Positions 36,280 through 43,913 of a stretch of DNA of 64,000 nucleotides are shown in pieces. A program made the position numbers and the translations under genes. The stretch covers positions 1,860,001 through 1,924,000 of the forward strand of contig CAVSJO010000006.1 of assembly GCA_963728445.1 (NCBI GenBank), in the 5' to 3' direction. Every line of letters starts with the position of its first letter. Position 1 is the stretch's first letter. The notes under the pieces were generated by a model. It was given only the letters and a program-made list of their open reading frames with translations, made no database searches and was not told the DNA's origin. This DNA comes from CAVSJO01 sp963728445 (lineage in GTDB: Bacteria > Gemmatimonadota > Gemmatimonadetes > Longimicrobiales > RSA9).

Positions 36280-36654
36280 TCAGCCGCGCACCTTGTCGGC
36301 GCCGCGGGCGGCCGCCTTCCGGGCCTCCTTCAACTGGTGCGCGACGGTCTCGGCGATCTCGTCCTGCGCGGACCGGGCGATGTCCATGAGGTTCCTCCGA
36401 AAGTCGTCCAGCACCTCACGCCCTGCATCCGCCATTTCCTCGCTCCATTCGTAGGCGCGCCCGGCCCCGTCGGAGACCGCCGAACCGGCGCGACGCGCGC
36501 CCTTGCCGAGGCTCTGCCCGTACGGCTTCACTGCCCGAACGATCCGCTCCCGACGCGTGCGACGCTTCGGCCGCAGCAGGAGGGCTGCGCCGAGTCCGAC
36601 CAGCGCGCCGACGGCCAGCGCCGTCACGTATTCCGGGATCTCCTGGTCCGTCAT
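36280..36654 (-). CDS. YtxH-like small membrane-anchored protein
   Basis: 124-aa protein. An N-terminal helix (about 9-27, VTALAVGALVGLGAALLLRP) is followed by a basic stretch and a long charged helix, as in YtxH-domain general-stress proteins. The ATG at 36654 has GAGGGG upstream. Function unknown. Confidence 0.72.
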   Translation of the reverse strand: MTDQEIPEYVTALAVGALVGLGAALLLRPKRRTRRERIVRAVKPYGQSLGKGARRAGSAVSDGAGRAYEWSEEMADAGREVLDDFRRNLMDIARSAQDEIAETVAHQLKEARKAAARGADKVRG

Positions 36655-36719
36655 GCTGCCCCCTCGTCTCTCGGGTCCGATACGCGCCGACGGACGCCGG
36701 CGCCCGCGATTCCCGATCT

Positions 36720-36748
36720 GCAACATTCGGCCCATGCCGATCTGTCAA
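36720..36748 (-). promoter_or_regulatory. possible promoter of the YtxH-phospholipase pair
   Basis: A perfect TTGACA on the minus strand at 36748-36743 overlaps the stop of the upstream NadE-like gene. The -10 is poor (TGTTGC at 17 bp), so strength is uncertain. Confidence 0.35.
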
Positions 36749-37401
36749 TAATGCAGGTCGAGGCCCAGGGTGCGCACGCCGAGCTTGGGCACGAGCCCCA
36801 TGCGGCGCCAGAGGAAGCGGCCCTGGCGCAGGCGTTCGGCGACGTCGCCGGCGACGTCCTGCGGCAGCTCCGCGAGCGCTACGTCCAGCGGCCGGCGCTC
36901 GTCGGCCCACGCCCGCAGCACCGCGTCCAGATGCTCGACTCCGCCGGCGCGGCGCGCCAGGTCCCGCACGTCCCGGGGACCGCTCCAGCGGCCGCGCAGC
37001 TCCTCGATCCCGCTCGCCCACAGATCGCCGAGGGGGAGCACCGGCTCGGGAGGCAGGTGCCCGGAGAGGAGCAGCACGGTGCGGCTGGCGGTCCCGAGCG
37101 GCAGACCATCCCGTCGGCCGGCGACGAGGCGGACGAGCGCGTGGTGGGTTTCGACCGCGGCGTCGTCTGCATCCCGGATCCCGGCGGCCTCCGTCAGGGC
37201 GTCGACCGCCGCGGCGGGCGGCGCGGCGACCCGCACGACGCGTTCGACGCCGAGCGCGCGCGTCGCCCAGGTCGCGCACAGCTCGGCCTCGGCGGAGTCG
37301 TCGTCGGCCACGACTGCGCAGCGGGCGCCTGCGTCCTGCAGCGCCTGGCGCAGCACGCCGCCGATCACGGCCGCCAGCCGCTCCTCCCGGGGGCTGCTCA
37401 C
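36745..37401 (-). CDS. degenerate NAD+ synthetase-like domain protein
   Basis: 218-aa protein that aligns by eye with the synthetase half of NadE: VVADDDSAEAELCATWATRALG matches the start of that domain, LPLGTASRTVLLL the GT-x-N-x-x-E segment and VLPLGDLWASGIEEL the P-I-G-D-L segment. The ATP-binding loop SGGxDS is replaced by DDSAEA (34-39), and GTASRT lacks the usual Asn-Lys. It is therefore probably not an active synthetase. A GTG overlaps the stop of the nitrilase gene, the partner domain in normal NadE. Confidence 0.72.
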   Translation of the reverse strand: MSSPREERLAAVIGGVLRQALQDAGARCAVVADDDSAEAELCATWATRALGVERVVRVAAPPAAAVDALTEAAGIRDADDAAVETHHALVRLVAGRRDGLPLGTASRTVLLLSGHLPPEPVLPLGDLWASGIEELRGRWSGPRDVRDLARRAGGVEHLDAVLRAWADERRPLDVALAELPQDVAGDVAERLRQGRFLWRRMGLVPKLGVRTLGLDLHY

Positions 37402-38267
37402 TGCCGCGCGTCCAGGATGCGCGCGAGCTCCCGGGCCACCAGGGCGGGGTCGTCGTCCCGCGCATGGGCGTACGGCGTGCGGGCCCGGCGCAGGTCCGCC
37501 GGGTCCAGTGCGGACACGAGGAGGTCGTCGCCCTCGGGTCCCGCCCGGTGCAGGAGCTCGCCGTCCGGGCCCGCCAGGAGGGAGCCGCCACCGAACGTGA
37601 TGGGGCCCTCGACGCCGGTCCGGTTCGCCAGCGCGACCCAGATCCCGTACAGCGCCGCCGTCGTCCGGGCGATCCGCACCCACCCGTCCATGTTCGCGAA
37701 GCGGGTCCCGCCCTCGCCGCCCTCCCACACACCGCGCCCCGGCGCGGCGGACTGGACCAGGAGCAGGTGGATCCCGGCGGAAGCCAGGACGTAGTGCAGA
37801 CCCGGGTGCCAGAAGTCCTCGCACACGAGCACCCCTACGCGCCAGCCGTCGTCCCGCTCCCAGACGCGGACCTCCCGACCGGGACGGAAGTGTCGCGCCT
37901 CGTCGAACATGCCGTACGTGGGGAGGTAGATCTTCCGGTGCACGTGCTGCACGCGGCCACCGCGGTAGACGACGGCGGCGTTCCGGCCGCCGGCGTCCGT
38001 CGCCTCCACGAGCCCGACGAGCACGTCGCCCGGCGCCTCCCCGAGGGGGGGCGGCGCCGGCTCCAGTGGCCGGGCCACGTCCCCGACCGCATCCCGCAGG
38101 TCGTAGCCGGTGAGGGACAGCTCCGGGGTCAGCAGCAGATCGCCGGCGAGCTGGTCGGCCGCGTCGGCGATGCGACGCGCGTTCGCGACGACGTCGCCCA
38201 GGACGGGCGCGAACTGGAGCACGCCGAGGCGCAGCGGCCGATCCGGCAGCGAGCCCGCGACCGTCAC
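37398..38267 (-). CDS. NadE-type glutamine amidase (nitrilase-fold) domain as a separate protein
   Basis: 289-aa carbon-nitrogen hydrolase. The Glu49-Lys112-Cys149 triad is visible in TPELSLTGYD, HRKIYLPTYG and VCEDFWHPG. The sequence around these (LGVLQFAPVLGDVVANA, LPTYGMFDEARHF) resembles the glutaminase domain of glutamine-dependent NAD+ synthetase rather than other nitrilases. It overlaps the antiporter stop upstream and the NadE-like start downstream by 4 bp each. Confidence 0.82.
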   Translation of the reverse strand: MTVAGSLPDRPLRLGVLQFAPVLGDVVANARRIADAADQLAGDLLLTPELSLTGYDLRDAVGDVARPLEPAPPPLGEAPGDVLVGLVEATDAGGRNAAVVYRGGRVQHVHRKIYLPTYGMFDEARHFRPGREVRVWERDDGWRVGVLVCEDFWHPGLHYVLASAGIHLLLVQSAAPGRGVWEGGEGGTRFANMDGWVRIARTTAALYGIWVALANRTGVEGPITFGGGSLLAGPDGELLHRAGPEGDDLLVSALDPADLRRARTPYAHARDDDPALVARELARILDARQ

Positions 38268-39589
38268 GTCTCGTCCCCGCCCGTGCCGACGGTCGTCGCG
38301 GTTGCATCCCGGCCGAGGGCGTCCGCCGCGCTGGGCGCGCGGCCCGCCGCGAGCGCCTCCTCCACCCGCGGCCGGATCTCGCCGGCGCGGCGCAGCAGGT
38401 TGCGGGTCAGGAACGGGCCGGCCAGCTCGCTCGCCACCACCGCCAGGACCACGGTGCTGAAGAGGATCCGGGCCGGGTCGCCCCGGGGTCCCGCCAGTGC
38501 GCCGTAGCTGAGCAGGGCGCCGATGACCATGGCCAGGCTGATGCCGCCCTGCGGGATGAGACCCAGGCCGAGGCGCCGGGGCACGTCGACCCGGCCGCGC
38601 ACGAGGGGCCCGGCCGCCAGGCAGCCCACGATCTTGGCGCCCGCGCGAACGAGGGCGTACGTCGCCGCGAAGGGCAGGACCACCCAGCTCGGAAACTCCA
38701 TGAGTGCGCCGGCCAGGATCAGGAGCACCACGTAGATCGGCTTCTCCCACGCCGAGAGCACGGCGTAGACGCGGCGTCGGAGGGGGGACAGGTTGCCCAC
38801 CACGGTGCCCATGATGGCGCACACGAACAGGGGCGAGAGCCCCAGGTAGAGGGCCGCACCCGCGGCGAAGACGATGACGCCCAGCAGGAAGAGCACGAGC
38901 TCCTCGCGCTCGGCCCGGGGCCGCGTCAGCCACAGGAAGACGACGGCCAGCGCCGCGCCGAGGGCCAGCGCCGCCGTGACCCACTCGAGGACCGCCCAGC
39001 CCGGTCCGCCAAGAAGCAGCCCCGCGGGATGGTAGACGGCGTAGGTCACCTGAAGGGCGAGGATGCCGACGACGGCGTCCAGGCTGGCCACGAAAAGGAG
39101 CAGCTCGCTGACGCGGCCGCGCACGAGGAACGTGTGGCGGACGAAGGCGATGCCCGCCGGCGTCGAGACGCACGCCGCGGCGGCCGCGACGAGCAGCGCG
39201 ATGCGGGCCTCCGTCGTCGCCTGGCCGATGCCGCGGAGGAGGAGCAGGCCCACGCCCAGGAACAGCAGGAACGCGATGATCGCCTGGCCCAGGGTGAGCA
39301 GGAGGAACGACAGCGGGAAGCGGAGCACGTGCCGGCGGTCGAGCTGGAGCCCGAACAGGAAGCCGATCCAGCCGAGCCCCAGGGCGAGGAACGGGTAGAG
39401 CCGCTCGATCAGATCGTGGGTCAGGACGCCGAGGGCGTTGGACCCGAGCAGGAAGCCGACGAAGACGAAGTGGGTTCCCGTCGCGATGAACAGCCCCGGC
39501 CCCAGCGCGCGGCGGCGCTCGGTGAAGGCCGTGCGCGCGCCCAGCAGTCCGATCAGGACCAGGAACAGGACCCCCAGGAGCGGACTCAT
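38264..39589 (-). CDS. CPA2-type cation/proton antiporter
   Basis: 441-aa integral membrane protein with about 12-13 hydrophobic helices, matching the Na+/H+ exchanger (KefB/CPA2) domain; conserved-looking segments include VSTPAGIAFV and a late LGLIPQGGISLAMVIG. There is no C-terminal TrkA-N domain, so any regulation would come from outside proteins such as the two upstream gene products. The ion (K+ or Na+) is unknown. Confidence 0.87.
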   Translation of the reverse strand: MSPLLGVLFLVLIGLLGARTAFTERRRALGPGLFIATGTHFVFVGFLLGSNALGVLTHDLIERLYPFLALGLGWIGFLFGLQLDRRHVLRFPLSFLLLTLGQAIIAFLLFLGVGLLLLRGIGQATTEARIALLVAAAAACVSTPAGIAFVRHTFLVRGRVSELLLFVASLDAVVGILALQVTYAVYHPAGLLLGGPGWAVLEWVTAALALGAALAVVFLWLTRPRAEREELVLFLLGVIVFAAGAALYLGLSPLFVCAIMGTVVGNLSPLRRRVYAVLSAWEKPIYVVLLILAGALMEFPSWVVLPFAATYALVRAGAKIVGCLAAGPLVRGRVDVPRRLGLGLIPQGGISLAMVIGALLSYGALAGPRGDPARILFSTVVLAVVASELAGPFLTRNLLRRAGEIRPRVEEALAAGRAPSAADALGRDATATTVGTGGDET

Positions 39590-39602
39590 GGGCGGCCGCC
39601 CG

Positions 39603-39956
39603 CTAGATGTCTTCCGCGCCGAGCTCCGGGGCGAGTCCGGCCACCCGGTTCACGGGCACGGTGAAGACGATACCCGTGGCGGGGCTGGCGAGGTCGCCGC
39701 AGATCTCCTGGAGCAGCGCGATGGCGCCGTCCACCTTCGCGTCGTCGTCGATGACGCTGAAGATCGTCTGGTTCTGCGGCCGTGAGCGGGAAATGAGCGT
39801 CTGCAGTCCGGCGAAGATGGGAATGTCGTGGGACAGCACCCGGCCCATTCCCTCGCTGTTGACGAGCGTGGCGCCGGTGATGCCGAGCTCGAGAAAGCCG
39901 GACAGGATCTCGTCCAGCTTCTCCTCCTGGTTGATGACGGCGATCAGGAGCTGCAC
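39603..39956 (-). CDS. PII-like signalling protein
   Basis: 117-aa ferredoxin-fold protein. It keeps PII hallmarks: LLIAVINQEEKLDEILSGF at the start, GITGATLVNSEGMGR, TIFSVIDDDAKVD and the C-terminal TGIVFTVPV. The T-loop region (about 45-58) is short and has no Tyr51-like site. PII proteins sense ATP/ADP and 2-oxoglutarate and bind transporters. It sits between an EIIA gene and an antiporter gene with 9- and 13-base gaps, suggesting control of that antiporter. Confidence 0.78.
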   Translation of the reverse strand: MQLLIAVINQEEKLDEILSGFLELGITGATLVNSEGMGRVLSHDIPIFAGLQTLISRSRPQNQTIFSVIDDDAKVDGAIALLQEICGDLASPATGIVFTVPVNRVAGLAPELGAEDI

Positions 39957-39965
39957 GGCCGCCTC

Positions 39966-40427
39966 CTAGACGTGCTCCGCGTCGACGCGCTCCACCTCGG
40001 CCAGCACGGCTTCGGGGGTGTCGGCGCGCACGAGACGGTCCACGAAGCCGGGGTGCCGGACGAGGCGCGCGAGCCGGGCCAGGATCTTGATGTGCTGGCT
40101 CGAGCGGTCGGGCGGCGAGAGCAGCAGGAACAGGACGCGGACCGGTTCCGGCGGGGTTCCGAACGGCACGCCCTCGGGGGCAAGGGCCACCACGACGAGG
40201 GAGCGGTTCATTTCGTCCACGGTGGTATGGGGCACGGCCACTCCGTTCCCGAGACACGTGGTGTGCGCCGCTTCCCGGGCCTCCAGCCGATCGCCCAGGG
40301 CATCCGCGTCCGAGACGACGCCCTTCTCGGCGACCGCGCGGGCGAGCGTTCGCAGCGCCTCGCCCGAGCTCTTCGCCCGCAGGCCCGGAAGCACCAGGTC
40401 CGACTGGAGGTACTCCCGAAGTCGCAT
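39966..40427 (-). CDS. EIIA(Ntr)-type phosphotransferase protein
   Basis: 153-aa PTS EIIA domain of the mannitol/nitrogen type with the phosphorylated His67 in GNGVAVPHTTV. I use the ATG at 40427, which gives the usual MRLREYL opening; a GTG at 40433 is possible. EIIA(Ntr) proteins are known to control potassium uptake and to respond to nitrogen state. No sugar permease is nearby, so a regulatory role is likely. First gene of the five-gene operon. Confidence 0.87.
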   Translation of the reverse strand: MRLREYLQSDLVLPGLRAKSSGEALRTLARAVAEKGVVSDADALGDRLEAREAAHTTCLGNGVAVPHTTVDEMNRSLVVVALAPEGVPFGTPPEPVRVLFLLLSPPDRSSQHIKILARLARLVRHPGFVDRLVRADTPEAVLAEVERVDAEHV

Positions 40428-40438
40428 TCCCACCCTGG

Positions 40439-40466
40439 AAAAAGACGGGCCGGTCTCTCACCGGCC
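40439..40466 (-). other. 5'-leader hairpin followed by a T-run, possible attenuator
   Basis: On the minus strand GGCCGGT/ACCGGCC (7 bp, loop GAGAG) is followed by CGTCTTTTT, ending six bases before the GTG. It starts about three bases after the predicted transcript start, so it may be a stabilising hairpin rather than a true terminator. Confidence 0.45.
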
Positions 40467-40475
40467 GACCGGTCC

Positions 40476-40505
40476 ATTGTAGGCGGCGCGCGTCCGGGAT
40501 GTCAA
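40476..40505 (-). promoter_or_regulatory. promoter of the EIIA-PII-antiporter operon
   Basis: On the minus strand TTGACA (40505-40500), 18 bp, TACAAT (40481-40476): near-consensus. Confidence 0.72.
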
Positions 40506-40537
40506 GCGACGACGCGGTTTACGAGCCCTCCATCGCG

Positions 40538-40566
40538 TTGCGCCCTGCGCGGCCGGCGGGTACGAT
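40538..40566 (+). promoter_or_regulatory. possible promoter of murA
   Basis: TTGCGC, 17 bp, TACGAT, about 70 bases before the murA ATG. It is divergent from the promoter at 40476-40505. Confidence 0.45.
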
Positions 40567-40638
40567 TCTTTCGTCGATTGCCGGCGTTCACGCGTCCGGC
40601 GCATCGGCCGGGGAGATCCAGGAGAACGAAGGAAGATC

Positions 40639-41928
40639 ATGCCGAAGTTCGTGGTCGAGGGCGGGCACCCGCTCCGGGGTACGATACGCCCGGCCGGCAA
40701 CAAGAACGCGGCCCTGCCGATCCTGGCGGCGACCCTGCTCACCGACGAGCCGGTCGTTCTTCACAACCTGCCGAACATCCGGGACGTCCGGACCCTCCTG
40801 GAGCTGCTCCAGCGTCTCGGCGCGTCCGCCGAGTGGATCGGCGAGAACTCGGCCCGCATCCAGGCCGAGGACCTGAGCATCGCCGAGCTCGACCCGGCCC
40901 TGGCCGCGCGCATCCGCGCCTCGATCCTGCTGCTCGGCCCCATGCTGGGGCGGGTCGGGCGCATGAAGCTGCCGCCTCCGGGCGGCGACGTGATCGGGCG
41001 ACGTCGCCTCGACACCCACTTCCTCGCCCTCACCCGCCTCGGCGCCCGCGTGGAGACCACCGGCCGCTACGAGCTCGAGACCAGCGGGCTCACCGGCGCC
41101 GACATCTTCCTCGACGAGCCGAGCGTCACCGCCACCGAGAACGCCGTCATGGCCGCCGTTCTGGCGAAAGGGCTGACTCGCCTTCGCAACGCGGCGGCCG
41201 AGCCCCACGTCCAGGACCTCTGCGAGCTGCTCGTCTCCATGGGGGCCCGCATCTCCGGGATCGGCACCCACGTCCTCGAGATCGAGGGCGTCGATCGACT
41301 CGGCGGGACCGAGTACACGGTCCAGAGCGACCACATCGAGGTGGGCAGCTTCATCGGCCTCGCAGCCGTCACCCGCGGCGAGATCCTCATCGAAGACGCG
41401 TCCGTCCGGCATCTCGACTCCACGCTCCTCGCCTTCGAGCGCCTCGGGATCCACTGCGAGATCCGCGGCGACGACCTCTTCGTCCCGGCGACCCAGGAGC
41501 GGGAGGTCCGCATGGATCTGGGCGGCCACATCCCCAAGATCGACGACGGGCCGTGGCCGGCCTTTCCCGCGGACCTCACGTCCATCGCTCTCGTGACCGC
41601 GACGCAGTGCCGCGGGACCATCCTCATCCACGAGAAGATGTTCGAGTCCCGCATGTTCTTCGCCGACAAGATGATCGGCATGGGCGCCCGCATCGTTCTC
41701 TGCGATCCGCACCGCTGCGTGGTCGTGGGACCCTCCCGCCTGCATGCCGGCGTCGTCGAGAGCCCCGACATCCGGGCGGGCATGGCGCTGCTCATCGCGT
41801 CCCTCGGCGCCGAGGGGCAGAGCCACATCTACAACGTTCAACAGATCGAACGGGGCTATCAGAAGATCGACGAGCGCCTCGCGGCCCTCGGCGCGCGCAT
41901 CGAGCGACTCGACTCGCGGCAGGACTGA
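40639..41928 (+). CDS. murA: UDP-N-acetylglucosamine 1-carboxyvinyltransferase
   Basis: 429-aa first committed enzyme of peptidoglycan synthesis, transferring enolpyruvate from PEP. Lys22-Asn23 in [11 protein letters not shown] and the Asp/Arg-rich late motifs are intact. The loop that normally holds the reactive Cys (PGGC) reads [14 protein letters not shown] with Asp117, the change known from mycobacterial and chlamydial MurA, which are insensitive to fosfomycin. AAGGAAG precedes the ATG. Confidence 0.96.
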   Translation: MPKFVVEGGHPLRGTIRPAGNKNAALPILAATLLTDEPVVLHNLPNIRDVRTLLELLQRLGASAEWIGENSARIQAEDLSIAELDPALAARIRASILLLGPMLGRVGRMKLPPPGGDVIGRRRLDTHFLALTRLGARVETTGRYELETSGLTGADIFLDEPSVTATENAVMAAVLAKGLTRLRNAAAEPHVQDLCELLVSMGARISGIGTHVLEIEGVDRLGGTEYTVQSDHIEVGSFIGLAAVTRGEILIEDASVRHLDSTLLAFERLGIHCEIRGDDLFVPATQEREVRMDLGGHIPKIDDGPWPAFPADLTSIALVTATQCRGTILIHEKMFESRMFFADKMIGMGARIVLCDPHRCVVVGPSRLHAGVVESPDIRAGMALLIASLGAEGQSHIYNVQQIERGYQKIDERLAALGARIERLDSRQD

Positions 41929-41956
41929 CACGACTTCGGCCGACCAAGGAGGCAGC

Positions 41957-42361
41957 ATGGCGGACGGGCAGGGAAGCGACAGGGACAACCCCCGCGAAGG
42001 CTTCAGCGCATGGATGGGCGTGCTGGACGCGTTCCGCGACGCCGTGGAGGAGACCATCGGCGAGATGCGCGACCGGAGCGAGGTGGGCCCGGAGCGCGCG
42101 CGGGAGGTGGTCCGGGAGACCATGCGCCGGGCGCAGGAGGCGTTCGACGAGGCGCGCGACCGCCTCGATCCCCCCACGCGGCGCGAGTTCGAGGCGCTGC
42201 GGGCGGAGGTGGCGGAGCTGCGGCGTCGTCTGGACGAGCACTCAGGCCACGGGCCGGGAGGGCATGGGGCCGGCGCACACGGCGGCCCCCCCACGCCGCC
42301 GCCCCCGCCAGGCCCGGGGCCCGAACCGGCAGGGCCGCACATCCCGGTGGACGAGGGCTGA
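41957..42361 (+). CDS. coiled-coil protein with Pro/Gly/His-rich tail
   Basis: 134-aa soluble protein. Residues about 15-92 form a long charged helix likely to be a coiled coil (RRAQEAFDEARDRL, EVAELRRRL); the tail is rich in Gly, His and Pro. A very good AAGGAGG precedes the ATG. It resembles phasin-like or other helical accessory proteins only in composition, and I do not assign a function. Confidence 0.7.
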   Translation: MADGQGSDRDNPREGFSAWMGVLDAFRDAVEETIGEMRDRSEVGPERAREVVRETMRRAQEAFDEARDRLDPPTRREFEALRAEVAELRRRLDEHSGHGPGGHGAGAHGGPPTPPPPPGPGPEPAGPHIPVDEG

Positions 42362-42367
42362 GCGGGG

Positions 42368-43168
42368 GTGTCGAGCCGTCCGACGGCCCCGCGGCTCGAG
42401 CCCGCGCGGACGGTGCGGGAGGTCCCCGTCGACGTCGACGTGCCGGTCCACGCACACCCGGAGTGGCTGGACCGGTTCCCCTGGCTGGTCCAGGGAACGA
42501 CGTCCCGGGGCGACGGAGGCGACGCCTTCGACCTGGGGCTCTCCGGCGCGACGCCGGTCGGCGACTCTCTCGCCCGCTGGCGGAGGCTCGCACGGGCCCT
42601 CGGCATGCCCCGTGTCGCCCACGCACGTCAGGTCCACGGCGCTCGCATCCTCCCGCACGGACCCGGGGCGCCGGGCATCCTCGTAAGCGACGGCTACGAC
42701 GGCCACGTGACCGCGGAGGCGGACCTGCTCCTGACGGTCTCCGTGGCAGACTGCGTCCCGATCCTCCTCGTCGATCCCGAGGGCCGCGGCGTCGCGGCGT
42801 TGCACGGGGGCTGGCGCGGGGTGGCCGCCGGCGTGCTCGAGGCCGGCGTCGCGGCCCTCCAGGCGACGTCGGACGCGCACCCTTCGTCTCTCCACGTCCA
42901 CTTCGGACCGTCGATCTGCGGTCGCTGCTACGAGGTCGGCCCGGAAGTGCACGTCGCGCTGGGCCTGCCCGAGCCGCCGTCGAACACCCCCGTCGATCTG
43001 CGGGCGGTGCTGGCCGAACGGGCTCGCGCGCTGGGCGTGGCGGAGGAGCGGATCACGACGTCGGCGTACTGCACGCGCTGCGGCGACTCGCCGTTCTTCT
43101 CGCACCGCGGCGGCGATCCCGAGCGGCAGATGGGCGTCATCGGCATCCACTCCCGGTCGACGGCGTGA
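42368..43168 (+). CDS. pgeF: PgeF/YfiH-type purine nucleoside phosphorylase (laccase-domain family)
   Basis: 266-aa protein of the family once called multicopper polyphenol oxidoreductases, now known to act on purine nucleosides and linked to peptidoglycan fidelity in E. coli. The zinc/copper-site motifs RQVHGARIL, VADCVPILLVD and ALHGGWRGVAAG are present, as is FGPSICGRCYEVG. GTG start seven bases after the upstream stop; its stop overlaps the next gene. Location downstream of murA fits a wall-related role. Confidence 0.9.
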   Translation: MSSRPTAPRLEPARTVREVPVDVDVPVHAHPEWLDRFPWLVQGTTSRGDGGDAFDLGLSGATPVGDSLARWRRLARALGMPRVAHARQVHGARILPHGPGAPGILVSDGYDGHVTAEADLLLTVSVADCVPILLVDPEGRGVAALHGGWRGVAAGVLEAGVAALQATSDAHPSSLHVHFGPSICGRCYEVGPEVHVALGLPEPPSNTPVDLRAVLAERARALGVAEERITTSAYCTRCGDSPFFSHRGGDPERQMGVIGIHSRSTA

Positions 43169-43413
43169 CCGCCGCTTCGGGAGCCCCCGACCCCGGACTG
43201 TGCGGCTCCTGCGCCCACGCCCGCGTCGTCCGCTCTCGCACCGGTTCGCGATTCTTCCTGTGCGAGCGCTCCCGGGACGACCCGCGCTATCCCCGCTATC
43301 CCGCGCTCCCGGTGCTGCGTTGCCCGGGATACGACCCGCGGACCGGGCGGGAGCCGGGATCGGCGTCCGCGCCCGCGTCCCGATTCGAACCCGAGAATGG
43401 AGCTGCTTCGTGA
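43165..43413 (+). CDS. small four-cysteine protein, probably zinc-binding
   Basis: 82-aa protein with CGSC (13-16), Cys33 in FFLCERS and Cys53 in LRCPGY, a plausible one-zinc site. A GTG start overlaps the pgeF stop and its own stop overlaps the OsmC-like gene, so it is translated between them. No known function; it could be a redox or metal partner of the downstream thiol protein. Confidence 0.72.
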   Translation: MTAASGAPDPGLCGSCAHARVVRSRTGSRFFLCERSRDDPRYPRYPALPVLRCPGYDPRTGREPGSASAPASRFEPENGAAS

Positions 43414-43874
43414 GCGACGACCCCTTTTACACGTCCCGCTGCACCGTCCGGAAGATCGCCGGCCCGCTCCGACGCGCGACGCTGCCCACCGGCGTCGACG
43501 TCGAGCTGGGCGTGCACGGCGCCATCCGCGCGATGTACGATCTGCCCGGTCCCGACCGCCCCCTGCCCGTCGACTACATCGTCGCCGCGACGGGCGGCTG
43601 ACTGCTCGGAACGCTCAACGGCGCGCTGGAGGCGCGCGAGGTGAAGCTCGAAGGCGACGCGATCCGAGCCGACGTGGAGGGCCGCAACGAGATGCGGGAT
43701 CGGCTCCCGGTACTCACGCGCGTCCACGTGCGCTACACGCTCCGGATCCCGCCGGGATCCCGTGACGTCGTGGACCGTGCACTCTCACGCCACGTGGACC
43801 GCTGCCCCACCGCCCGGTCCCTGAAAGGCGCCGTCGAGGTGACCTGGGAAGCCGAGATCCAGGAGTCGGACTAG
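43410..43874 (+). CDS. OsmC-family peroxide reductase-like protein with in-frame TGA, probable selenoprotein
   Basis: 154 codons from a GTG that overlaps the upstream stop. One TGA at 43599-43601 interrupts the frame at codon 64; the reading continues to TAG at 43872 with clear OsmC-family sequence on both sides. The TGA falls in AATGG-U-LLGTLNGAL, where OsmC proteins carry the peroxide-reactive Cys, and the second family Cys is present (Cys132 in RCPTARSL). A SECIS-like hairpin follows. OsmC-like selenoproteins are a known group. Without sel genes in view, a sequencing error, mutation or pseudogene remains possible. Confidence 0.68.
43614..43640 (+). promoter_or_regulatory. SECIS-like hairpin after the in-frame TGA
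   Basis: Stem GCGCGC/GCGCGC (43621-43626 with 43632-43637) with loop TGGAG, extended by CTC/GAG across a 4-nt bulge. The loop guanines lie 26 bases after the TGA, inside the range reported for bacterial SECIS elements, and G-G in the apical loop is the key feature SelB reads. Confidence 0.55.
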
Positions 43875-43913
43875 CAAAAGGTCATCGCCGCGCCCCCCCC
43901 CGCCGTCCCCCCC

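Noticed and set aside
43602..43874. Separate small gene after the TGA of the OsmC-like frame
   Set aside because: The only starts are internal, no ribosome site is seen, and the first part is the OsmC helix after the Cys position; it is better read as one gene with a recoded TGA.
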